Origin: Stenotrophomonas sp. ASS1
GTDB taxonomy: Bacteria; Pseudomonadota; Gammaproteobacteria; Xanthomonadales; Xanthomonadaceae
Assembly: GCF_004346925.1 (NCBI RefSeq)
Contig: NZ_CP031167.1
Coordinates: forward strand, 1,942,001-2,006,000
Reading direction: 5' to 3'
DNA length: 64,000 nt
Below the pieces are notes generated by a model. The model saw only the letters and a list, made by a program, of their open reading frames with translations, was not told where the DNA came from and did not search any database. Below are positions 55,385-62,964 of this stretch, in pieces. Numbering within the stretch: the stretch's first letter is position 1; the number at the start of each line of letters is the position of its first letter. The position numbers and the translations under genes were made by a program.

Positions 55385-57886
55385 ATGAGCACGCCCCGCG
55401 CCACTGCAGTCCCCGCAAGCCCGTCCACCATCAGCCTGCCCATCGAGGGCATGACCTGCGCCAGCTGCGTCGGCCGTGTCGAAGCGGCGCTGTCCAAGGT
55501 CGAGGGCGTCGGCAGTGTTTCGGTCAATCTGGCCACCGAGCGCGCGGATATCCGCGCGTCCGGTCCGGTCGATCGCGCCGCGCTGATCCAGGCGGTGGAG
55601 CGGGTGGGCTATGACGTGCCGGCCGGCACCATCGAGCTGGCAGTGGAAGGCATGACCTGTGCCTCCTGCGTCGGTCGCGTCGAGCGCGCGCTGCTGGCGG
55701 TACCGGGCGTCAGCCAGGCCAGCGTCAACCTGGCCACCGAACGCGCCACGGTGCGCGGCGTGGCCGCTGTGGATGCGCTGGTAGCGGCCATCGACAAGGT
55801 CGGTTATGCCGCCCATGCCATCGAAGCGGGCGTTCAGTCCGATGACGAAGCGGCGGAAAAGAAGGATGCCGAGCGCGCCGAACTGAAACGCGACCTGATC
55901 GTGGCCACCGCACTTGCACTTCCGGTGTTCGTGCTGGAAATGGGGTCGCACCTGATTCCCGGCATGCACGAATGGGTGATGGCCACCATCGGCATGCAGA
56001 CCAGCTGGTACCTGCAGTTCGTACTGACCCTGCTGGTGCTGGCCATTCCCGGCCGCCGTTTCTACCAGAAGGGTTTCCCGGCACTGCTGCGGCTGGCGCC
56101 GGACATGAACTCGCTGGTGGCGGTGGGTACCGCCGCAGCGTTCGGTTACTCGGTGGTGGCAACCTTTGCACCGCGGTTGCTGCCGCCGGGCACGGTGAAC
56201 GTCTACTACGAAGCAGCGGCGGTGATCGTCGCGCTGATCCTGCTCGGCCGCTTCCTTGAGGCGCGCGCGAAGGGCCGTACCTCGGAGGCGATCAAGCGCC
56301 TGGTCAACCTGCAGGCCAAGGTCGCGCATGTGATCCGTGACGGCCGCACGATCGAGATCCCGGTCAACGAGGTTCTGAGCGGCGATGTGGTGGAAGTGCG
56401 CCCGGGCGAGCGCGTGCCGGTCGATGGCGAGGTGATCGAGGGGCGCAGCTACATCGACGAGTCGATGATCAGTGGCGAACCGATTCCGGTCGAGAAGCAG
56501 CCGGGCAGCAGCGTGGTCGGCGGCACGGTCAACCAGAAAGGTGCACTGACCGTGCGTGCCACGGCGGTGGGCGCGCAGACCATGCTGGCGCAGATCATCC
56601 GCATGGTCGAACAGGCACAGGGCTCGAAGCTGCCGATCCAGGCGGTGGTCGACAAGGTCACCCTGTGGTTCGTGCCGGCGGTGATGCTGGCCGCACTGGC
56701 GACCTTCGCGGTCTGGTTGATCTTCGGCCCATCGCCGGCGCTGAGCTTCGCGCTGGTCAATGCGGTGGCGGTGCTGATCATCGCCTGCCCGTGTGCAATG
56801 GGTCTGGCCACGCCGACGTCGATCATGGTCGGAACCGGTCGTGGCGCCGAGATGGGCGTGCTGTTCCGCAAGGGTGAAGCGCTGCAGTTGCTGAAGGACG
56901 CGCAGGTGGTGGCGGTGGACAAGACCGGCACGCTGACCGAAGGCCGCCCGCGCCTGACCGACCTGGAGATCGCCGACGGCTTTGATCGCGGCACAGTGCT
57001 GGCCGCGGTGGCTACCGTGGAATCACGTTCGGAGCATCCGATCGCCCGCGCCATTGTCGATGCAGCCACCGAGCAGGGCCTCGCGCTGCCGTCGATGATT
57101 GATTTCGAGTCGGTCACCGGCATGGGCGTACGCGCCAGCGTAGACGGCGCACGGGTGGAGGTCGGCGCCGATCGTTTCATGCGCGATCTTGGCGTGGATA
57201 TCACCGCGTTTGCAGCGCTGGCGGCCGAACTCGGCGCGCAGGGCAAGTCGCCGTTGTACGCGGCCATCGATGGACGCCTGGCAGCGATCATCGCAGTATC
57301 CGATCCGATCAAGCCGAGCACGCCGGCCGCGATCGCGGCACTGCACCAGCTGGGCCTGAAGGTGGCGATGATCACCGGCGACAATGCCGGCACCGCGCAG
57401 GCGATCGCACGCCAGCTGGGTATCGATGAAGTCGTTGCCGAGGTGCTGCCGGAAGGCAAGGTCGAAGCGGTGCGTCGCTTGAAGGCCACGCACGGCCATG
57501 TCGCCTTCGTTGGTGACGGCATCAACGATGCGCCGGCGCTGGCCGAGGCCGATGTCGGCCTGGCCATCGGCACCGGCACCGATATCGCGGTGGAGTCGGC
57601 CGATGTGGTGCTGATGTCGGGAAACCTGCAGGGCGTGCCGAATGCCATCGCGCTTTCGAAGGCAACGCTGGGCAACATCCGGCAGAACCTGTTCTGGGCC
57701 TTCGCCTACAACACCGCATTGATTCCGGTGGCGGCCGGCGTGCTGTACCCGGTATGGGGTGTGCTGCTCTCGCCGGTGTTCGCCGCCGGTGCGATGGCAC
57801 TGTCCAGCGTGTTCGTGCTGGGCAACGCACTGCGCCTGCGCCGCTTCCAGCCGCCGATGGCGGATGCCCCCGCTGCGAGCCACTGA
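55385..57886 (+). CDS. copA: Copper-exporting P1B-type ATPase
   Basis: 833 residues from the ATG at 55385. Two N-terminal metal-binding HMA domains, each with MTCASC (about residues 18-80 and 85-150), eight membrane helices, the ion-channel motif CPC ([13 protein letters not shown]), phosphorylation site DKTGTLTEG, the SEHPIA histidine motif of P1B pumps, and [16 protein letters not shown]. Exports Cu(I) from the cytoplasm. Driven by a CueR box 35 bases upstream; cueR follows 11 bases after its stop. Confidence 0.96.
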   Translation: MSTPRATAVPASPSTISLPIEGMTCASCVGRVEAALSKVEGVGSVSVNLATERADIRASGPVDRAALIQAVERVGYDVPAGTIELAVEGMTCASCVGRVERALLAVPGVSQASVNLATERATVRGVAAVDALVAAIDKVGYAAHAIEAGVQSDDEAAEKKDAERAELKRDLIVATALALPVFVLEMGSHLIPGMHEWVMATIGMQTSWYLQFVLTLLVLAIPGRRFYQKGFPALLRLAPDMNSLVAVGTAAAFGYSVVATFAPRLLPPGTVNVYYEAAAVIVALILLGRFLEARAKGRTSEAIKRLVNLQAKVAHVIRDGRTIEIPVNEVLSGDVVEVRPGERVPVDGEVIEGRSYIDESMISGEPIPVEKQPGSSVVGGTVNQKGALTVRATAVGAQTMLAQIIRMVEQAQGSKLPIQAVVDKVTLWFVPAVMLAALATFAVWLIFGPSPALSFALVNAVAVLIIACPCAMGLATPTSIMVGTGRGAEMGVLFRKGEALQLLKDAQVVAVDKTGTLTEGRPRLTDLEIADGFDRGTVLAAVATVESRSEHPIARAIVDAATEQGLALPSMIDFESVTGMGVRASVDGARVEVGADRFMRDLGVDITAFAALAAELGAQGKSPLYAAIDGRLAAIIAVSDPIKPSTPAAIAALHQLGLKVAMITGDNAGTAQAIARQLGIDEVVAEVLPEGKVEAVRRLKATHGHVAFVGDGINDAPALAEADVGLAIGTGTDIAVESADVVLMSGNLQGVPNAIALSKATLGNIRQNLFWAFAYNTALIPVAAGVLYPVWGVLLSPVFAAGAMALSSVFVLGNALRLRRFQPPMADAPAASH

Positions 57887-57897
57887 AGGAGAACCGC

Positions 57898-58353
57898 ATG
57901 AACATCGGTGAAGCCGCCAAGGCCTCCAGCGTTTCGGCGAAGATGATCCGCTACTACGAACAGATCGGCCTGATTCCTGCGGCCGATCGCACCGAGTCCG
58001 GCTACCGGGCATATTCGCAGGCGGACATCCACCGCCTGCGCTTCATTCGGCGGGCGCGCGATCTTGGCTTCCAGGTGGCCGAGATCGCCGATCTGCTCGG
58101 CCTGTGGAACGACACCTCGCGGCACAGTGCCGACGTCAAGCATCTTGCCGAACAGCACATCGCCGACCTGGAGCAGCGTATCGAAAGCATGCGGCAGATG
58201 GCCGACACGCTGAAGTCGTTGATCAGCTGCTGTGCGGGCGATGAGCGCCCGGAATGCCCGATCCTGCAGCGGCTGGGCGAAGACGAAGAGACCCTGGCAC
58301 CGCCGGAGACCGCGAAGACCGGTGCAGTACGGCGCCGCACGCACAAGCACTGA
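57898..58353 (+). CDS. cueR: Cu(I)-responsive MerR-family activator
   Basis: 151 residues. MerR helix-turn-helix start MNIGEAAKASSVSAKMIRYY and GLIPAADRTESGYRAY, long dimer helix, and the C-terminal metal loop CAGDERPEC, matching the C-x7-C (Cys112/Cys120) pair of CueR. The tail after the loop is longer than in E. coli CueR and basic (VRRRTHKH). GAAGGAG lies 8 bases before the ATG. Downstream of copA and expected to act on both CueR boxes here. Confidence 0.93.
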   Translation: MNIGEAAKASSVSAKMIRYYEQIGLIPAADRTESGYRAYSQADIHRLRFIRRARDLGFQVAEIADLLGLWNDTSRHSADVKHLAEQHIADLEQRIESMRQMADTLKSLISCCAGDERPECPILQRLGEDEETLAPPETAKTGAVRRRTHKH

Positions 58354-58371
58354 CCTGGCGTTGCATGCATG

Positions 58372-58410
58372 AAAAAACCCGCCCGGTGCAGCTGCACCGG
58401 GCGGGTTTTT
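58372..58410. terminator. Bidirectional terminator between cueR and copZ
   Basis: 28-bp perfect palindrome starting CCCGCCCGGTGCA, flanked by A6 on the left and T5 on the right, so it works for cueR (plus) and copZ (minus). Confidence 0.93.
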
Positions 58411-58433
58411 CGTTGCAGGCGCAGGCTAGGGGA

Positions 58434-58628
58434 TCAGGCCGTGCGCGGCGGGAAGCCGGCATCGGTCAGCGCCGCCACGATCTGCGCTTCGCTGGCCGAG
58501 GTCTGCACCTGCACGCGACGGCTGGCCGGATCTGCCTGCACGCTGGCCTGCGGATCGACCAGCTCGATCGCCTTGGTCACGCTGCGTGCGCAGCCGCCGC
58601 AGGTCATGCCTTCCACGTGGAATTCCAT
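58434..58628 (-). CDS. copZ: CopZ-like copper chaperone (HMA domain)
   Basis: 64 residues from the ATG at 58628, with AAGGAG 7 bases upstream. One HMA domain: MEFHVEGMTCGGCARSVTKA with the Cu-binding C-G-G-C, and a beta-alpha-beta repeat after it. Carries Cu(I) to CopA. It has its own CueR-type promoter. The frame is open upstream but the extra residues fall on the promoter. Confidence 0.92.
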   Translation of the reverse strand: MEFHVEGMTCGGCARSVTKAIELVDPQASVQADPASRRVQVQTSASEAQIVAALTDAGFPPRTA

Positions 58629-58661
58629 CTGTAGCTCCTTCGGTGCTCTTGGGGTGGCGCC

Positions 58662-58692
58662 AGTGTGCACCTTCCAACATTGGCAGGGTCAA
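58662..58692 (-). promoter_or_regulatory. CueR-type promoter of copZ
   Basis: On the minus strand TTGACC (58687-58692), 19-bp spacer with CTGCCAATGTTGGAAGGTG, then CACACT (58662-58667). The ends ACC and GGT and the core mirror the copA box, with the same long spacer. Confidence 0.85.
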
Positions 58693-58828
58693 GCGCAGGG
58701 CTGAACCGAAGACAAAGCACCAATGAAAACGGCAGCCACCTGTACCAGCGTGGCTGCCGTGGAGGAACGTCCCCGCCAGGGCGGGGCGTGGGTTGCACCC
58801 GGGCAGGCCCGGGCAACCCGGTGTTGCC

Positions 58829-61800
58829 TTAGAACTTCCAGGTAGCGCCGAAGTACAGCTGGCGGCCTGCGTAGGTATTGGAGATCAGGCGTGCCTTGGT
58901 GTCGCTGCCCAGGTGAACGCGCTGCTCGGACTTGGTGGCATTGATCACCGAGGCGGTCAGGGTCCAGTCCGGGGTCAGGTTGTAGGCCACGTTCAGATCC
59001 AGCTGGTCATACGGCTCGGTGTAGACGGTGAGGCCATTGTTGAGCCCACCGACCACCTGGCCGCGACGGTTGAACGAGGCGCGCGCGAGGAACTTCTCGT
59101 TCTCGTAGAACACCGTCACGTTGGCCTGGTTCTTGGCGCTGCCGACCAGTGGCGAGGAGCCGATTTCCTGCCCGTCCAGAACAATGGAAGCCAGGTTGGT
59201 GTCGTTGTAGGTGTAGTTGGCCTGCACGCCGAAGCCGAAATCGAACGTGTACTGGCCATACAGCTCGACGCCCTGCGAGACACCATCGCGGCCATTGGCC
59301 TGGGTCTCGTAGCGCTGCACGTTCACCGCTTCACCGTTGATGACCATCGGCGTGTCGCGCACCACCGGCAGGGTGAAGTTGTCCACGTTCTTGCGGAACA
59401 GGCCGACGCCGGCGACCGCGCCCGGCTGGAAGTACCACTCCAGGCCCAGGTCGAACTGGGTGGCCTTGAACGGTTCCAGTTGCTTGTTGCTGCCCTGGCC
59501 GACCCAGCCTGCGGTCGATGCGCCACCGGCAACGCGGCGATCATTGACGTACTCTTCGCTGTAGTAGCTCAGTGCGCCCGGTGCTGCGATGTCGGTGTAG
59601 CCGGGGCGGGCGATCACCTTCGATGCGGCACCACGCAGCACCAGCGTGTCGGTGATGTCCCAGGCGATATTGAAACTCGGCAGTACGTCAGTGTAGGTGC
59701 GATCCACGCCGATCAGGCTGTAGGTCTTGCTCTGCGCCAGATCGTGCGGCAGGCGCACGAAGCCGCTCTCGCAGCTGTAGGTCGGGTAGGCCGCAGCGGC
59801 CGGATCGGTGCACGCCATCGGTGCGCCGGACGCGTTGTCCAGGAAGTAGTCGTTGAACTTCTCGATCGAGTCGGAGGACTGCGCGAACTGCTTGGTGCGC
59901 ACCACGCGCACGCCGACATTGCCGCGCACGCGTTCGGTGCGGAAGTTGGCCTGGAAGTAGCCCGAGTAGATCTTCTCGTTGACGTTGTAGACGAAGTCTT
60001 CCTCGGTGCGGTTGTGAGAACCACCGTAGGTCTTGTTCAGGTAATCGATGTAGGCCGGGTAGTTGATGCCCGGGAACACGTTGGCATTGAAGCCGCCCGC
60101 GATGTTGCTGATCGGATTGGACAGGAAGAAGCCCGGCTGCGCGTCGCCCGCAGTCGGATCGCAGCCACTCTGGTAGCGGCTGTTGTCATAGTCGGCCGGG
60201 TCGCGGCCCGGGCACACCCAGTAGGTGTTGCCGGTATTGCGATGGACCTTGCCGTCACGGTACTTGGCGCCGAACTGGATCGAGTCCAGCCAGCCGGACT
60301 CGAACAGCTTGGTGACGTCGGCCTGGAAGTAGTTCTGCTTGACCTCGGTGCGCTTCCACGACGAATCGGTCGAGCCGGTGTCGACTTCGGCGATGCCGTT
60401 CATCAGCTGCTGCTGCAGGTCGGGCGAGAAGGTGGCCGACGGCGTACCGGTCAGGTCCCAGGCGCTGTACAGGTTGCCCGACAGGTAATCGTTGCCGACC
60501 TTGCGGCGCGGCTTGGCCGACATCCGGAAGTTCATCGACGGACCACCTTCGGACCAGGTACGGCCGCCGGTGAACGAGGCCTTCCACAGCGGGCTGATGT
60601 CCCAGTCGATGGTCAGGTCAGCGGTCTGCGAGAGCGCCTTTTCCTTGCTGTAGCCACCGGTCAGCTGCGGCGTCGGAACCGTGCAGTCGTCTGGGCCCCA
60701 GCCGCCGGGCTTGAGGCCAGCGGCCTTGGCCTGGTCTTCGCTGCAGTAGTAGGTCTTTCCAGCCAGCTTTTCGAACTGGGCGCCGGTAACGGTGTTGCCG
60801 CTGGGATCGAAATCCAGGCCGTTGAGCAGGCGGCCGCCGGCCCAGTTTCCATCGCCGTTGAAGCGGGCCATGCTCCATTCCGGAATCTTCAGCATGTTCT
60901 GGGTGTAGTCACCCTGCAGCTCGAAGCGGAAGTAGTTGGCCGTCATCGTAACGTTGTCGACCGGCTTGAACTGGAAGGTCAGCTGGCCGCCCTTGCGTTC
61001 GCGCTTCTCTTCCTTCACCGCGAAGTTGACCGACGTCGGCATGAAGAAGTCGCTGTAGTTGCCGCCGGTCTGGTTGTTGAAGCCGGACTTGCCCCACCAG
61101 TAGTGGATGCCATCCTGCGCCTGCACGTTGCCATAGGCATCGCGCGCCTTGCCGGCGCCGTACCACTGGTAGTCCTCGGTGCTGGCTTCCATGGTGCGGG
61201 TGGTGCGCTTCTGCTGCGTCACGCCGATCAGCACGCCGAAACGCTCGTCCTTGCTGTGCCACGAATACAGGGCCGACGCCTGCGGGTCGATATCGTGGTG
61301 GGTATCGGAGGAGGTGCCCTCGAGCGTGACGAAGCCCGAGTTGGATTCCATGTCCAGCGGGCGACGGGTGTGCAGGATGACCGTGCCGCCGATGCCGCCT
61401 TCATCGATGCGTGCTTCCGGCGACTTGAACAGCTCGGCGCTGGACAGCATGTTCGACGGCAACAGGGTGTAGTTGAACGAACGGGTGGCTTCGTCGTTGG
61501 TTTCCGACGTGGCCACGTAGTTGCCGTTCAACTGGGTCAGGGTCAGGTCGGGTGCCAGGCCACGCACGCTGACGCTCTTGCCTTCGCCGCCACTGCGGGT
61601 GATGACCACGCCGGGCACGCGCTGCAGTGCGTCGGCCACGTTCTTGTCAGGGAACTTGCCGACGTCTTCGGCGGTGATCACTTCGACCACGGCGTTGGCG
61701 TCGCGCTTCTGCTCAAGACTCTTTTCAATGGCGTAGCGGTAGCCGGTGACCTGGACGCTGTCCAGGTTGGTGGCTTCCTGCGAGCCGGTGGAAGTGGCCT

Positions 61801-61900
61801 GCTGCGCGGCGGCGCCAGCCGGAATGACGGCGGCGACCAGGGCCAGCGCGATGGCCAGCGCCAGTGCGTCCTGGCCATGCGTACGTGTTGAATGCTTCAT
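58829..61900 (-). CDS. TonB-dependent outer-membrane receptor (glycan type)
   Basis: 1023 residues from the ATG at 61900; an ATG two codons upstream (61906) is also possible, both downstream of AGGAGAGAGGGAG. Signal peptide, TonB-box-like LDSVQVTGYRYAIEKSLEQK, plug with FPDKNVADALQRVPGVVITR and VRGLAPDLTLTQLNGNYVAT, then a barrel ending GRQLYFGATWKF. This FPDKN-VADAL plug form is typical of receptors in carbohydrate-utilisation loci of Xanthomonadaceae. Divergent from a GH92 mannosidase across a region with three operator-like palindromes. Confidence 0.93.
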   Translation of the reverse strand: MKHSTRTHGQDALALAIALALVAAVIPAGAAAQQATSTGSQEATNLDSVQVTGYRYAIEKSLEQKRDANAVVEVITAEDVGKFPDKNVADALQRVPGVVITRSGGEGKSVSVRGLAPDLTLTQLNGNYVATSETNDEATRSFNYTLLPSNMLSSAELFKSPEARIDEGGIGGTVILHTRRPLDMESNSGFVTLEGTSSDTHHDIDPQASALYSWHSKDERFGVLIGVTQQKRTTRTMEASTEDYQWYGAGKARDAYGNVQAQDGIHYWWGKSGFNNQTGGNYSDFFMPTSVNFAVKEEKRERKGGQLTFQFKPVDNVTMTANYFRFELQGDYTQNMLKIPEWSMARFNGDGNWAGGRLLNGLDFDPSGNTVTGAQFEKLAGKTYYCSEDQAKAAGLKPGGWGPDDCTVPTPQLTGGYSKEKALSQTADLTIDWDISPLWKASFTGGRTWSEGGPSMNFRMSAKPRRKVGNDYLSGNLYSAWDLTGTPSATFSPDLQQQLMNGIAEVDTGSTDSSWKRTEVKQNYFQADVTKLFESGWLDSIQFGAKYRDGKVHRNTGNTYWVCPGRDPADYDNSRYQSGCDPTAGDAQPGFFLSNPISNIAGGFNANVFPGINYPAYIDYLNKTYGGSHNRTEEDFVYNVNEKIYSGYFQANFRTERVRGNVGVRVVRTKQFAQSSDSIEKFNDYFLDNASGAPMACTDPAAAAYPTYSCESGFVRLPHDLAQSKTYSLIGVDRTYTDVLPSFNIAWDITDTLVLRGAASKVIARPGYTDIAAPGALSYYSEEYVNDRRVAGGASTAGWVGQGSNKQLEPFKATQFDLGLEWYFQPGAVAGVGLFRKNVDNFTLPVVRDTPMVINGEAVNVQRYETQANGRDGVSQGVELYGQYTFDFGFGVQANYTYNDTNLASIVLDGQEIGSSPLVGSAKNQANVTVFYENEKFLARASFNRRGQVVGGLNNGLTVYTEPYDQLDLNVAYNLTPDWTLTASVINATKSEQRVHLGSDTKARLISNTYAGRQLYFGATWKF

Positions 61901-61951
61901 TCCCATCTCTCCCTCTCTCCTGGATTGATCCGGTGACGTGGCACGGACAAC

Positions 61952-61965
61952 TTGAATCGATCTAA
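61952..61965. promoter_or_regulatory. LacI-type palindrome before the second TonB receptor
   Basis: TTGAATCGATCTAA, 51 bases upstream of the receptor start on the minus strand. Confidence 0.65.
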
Positions 61966-62073
61966 TTTGAAGTGACATTGTCGCTATTGCCATGCAGTGG
62001 CAGTAGCACCGTGCGCGTGGCCTGGTACGTCCTGTTGCTGCTCCCCCAACTCCCGGCCATCGCAGTGTCGTTC

Positions 62074-62087
62074 TTGGATCGATCTAA
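62074..62087. promoter_or_regulatory. LacI-type palindrome, second copy upstream of the TonB receptor
   Basis: TTGGATCGATCTAA, 109 bases beyond the site at 61952. Two sites at this distance could allow looping. Confidence 0.6.
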
Positions 62088-62214
62088 GCGATGGGCGGGC
62101 GTTTTTTAGCATGGGTCGCCCGCGGGCGCATGCTGCTCCGCAATATGGTACTGGCGTGGCGAAGGCATGACGGTTTGCTGAAATCAGTGAAATCGTTTTC
62201 GTGCGCAGGGGAGG

Positions 62215-62420
62215 GTGGGGCGGCAGGGCTGCGCCCTGCACCTGCTGTAGTGCCGGCCGCTGGCCGGCAACAGCCAAAGCCAAAGCCAAAGCGGCTCTGG
62301 TTTTCTGTTGGTTTGGCGGGGCGGTGTCGGATTGCGGGGACGCCGTGAATCCGACCCTGGAGGCTTGGCCGCGGCACCCATGCCGCGGACACCCCGCAAT
62401 CCGACACCGCCCCGCCTTTG
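62215..62420. repeat. Modular palindromic intergenic element, copy 2 (reverse orientation)
   Basis: Order from left: GCAGGGC/GCCCTGC hairpin (62223-62239), an inserted SMAG unit (62247-62271), AGCCAA repeats (about 62272-62293), 25-bp arm (62315-62339), inner hairpin CCGCGGCA/TGCCGCGG (62369-62388), perfect partner arm (62392-62416). Arms differ in sequence from copies 1 and 3 yet still pair fully. Confidence 0.72.
62247..62271. repeat. SMAG-type palindrome, single unit
   Basis: GTAGTGCCGGCCGCTGGCCG followed by GCAAC; the same unit as at 46280 and 35829. It lies inside copy 2 of the modular element. Confidence 0.85.
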
Positions 62421-62469
62421 ACAGTTTCCCGGTGACGGTTGGATAGGTCCTGGAATCACGCGGGGTCAT

Positions 62470-62510
62470 GGGATCAGATCCGTTTTCCGTTGGAAAACGG
62501 ATCTGATCCC
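62470..62510. repeat. Perfect 19-bp inverted repeat
   Basis: GGGATCAGATCCGTTTTCC, loop GTT, then the exact complement. Similar in kind to the hairpin at 51232-51266. No adjacent gene end. Confidence 0.85.
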
Positions 62511-62538
62511 GATTGATTTCGTTATCCGACAGAGATTG

Positions 62539-62561
62539 ATCCACGCATGGCGTGGATCTAC
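62539..62561. repeat. SMAG-type palindrome, single unit
   Basis: ATCCACGCATGGCGTGGAT then CTAC, the inverse of the unit at 55253-55276. Confidence 0.8.
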
Positions 62562-62574
62562 TGCAGATCGCGAG

Positions 62575-62785
62575 AAACTGTCGAAGGCGGGGTGGGTCCG
62601 GTTGCGGGGGCGTGAGCCGCATGGATGCGGCGACCGAGCTTACATGGACGTACTTGCAGCGGCCCCCGCAACCGGACCCACCCCGCCTCCCCACAGGAAA
62701 TCAGCTTCTGCTGTTGCTGTTGCTGTTGCTCCAGCTCGGAGCGGGTGCAGGGCGCAGCCCTGCCGAGCAGCCCCCTCTCATGCTG
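62575..62785. repeat. Modular palindromic intergenic element, copy 3
   Basis: 25-bp perfect arms (62586-62610 beginning GGCGGGGTGGGTCCGG; 62663-62687), inner hairpin GCCGCAT-GG-ATGCGGC (62616-62631), TGCTGT repeats (about 62707-62730), GCAGGGC/GCCCTGC hairpin (62747-62763). Same order and orientation as copy 1 at 38.6 kb. Confidence 0.75.
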
Positions 62786-62823
62786 CGCCGCAGAATGCAT
62801 TCGGCTGAACCTGCATGCTCTAC

Positions 62824-62837
62824 TTGAATCGATCTAA
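62824..62837. promoter_or_regulatory. LacI-type palindrome before the GH92 gene
   Basis: TTGAATCGATCTAA, identical to the site at 61952, 127 bases before the GH92 start. Confidence 0.65.
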
Positions 62838-62964
62838 ATTCACGGTCTGGTGGGTCGGGCGTCATTCCAGGGGGAGCTTTCTGCCAGTCATGGCGAGGCT
62901 CAGCGGAAAGGTGCCGGACGGCCCCGGCCGTCTGCCTCCGCCTCATCGACTACAGGAACCCGAC

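Larger units (their letters stand above)
61907..62964. other. Repeat-rich intergenic region between TonB receptor and GH92
   Basis: About 1 kb with no credible gene. It holds three TTGRATCGATCTAA sites, two copies of the modular palindromic element, two SMAG-type units, and a perfect 19-bp hairpin at 62470-62510. Short ORFs crossing it follow the repeats and look non-coding. Confidence 0.8.

Noticed and set aside
58793..61891. Forward open frame of 1032 codons
   Set aside because: Exactly antisense to a well-supported TonB receptor with signal peptide, plug motifs and terminal aromatic residue. Composition (Val/Gly/Arg-rich) has no recognisable motifs.
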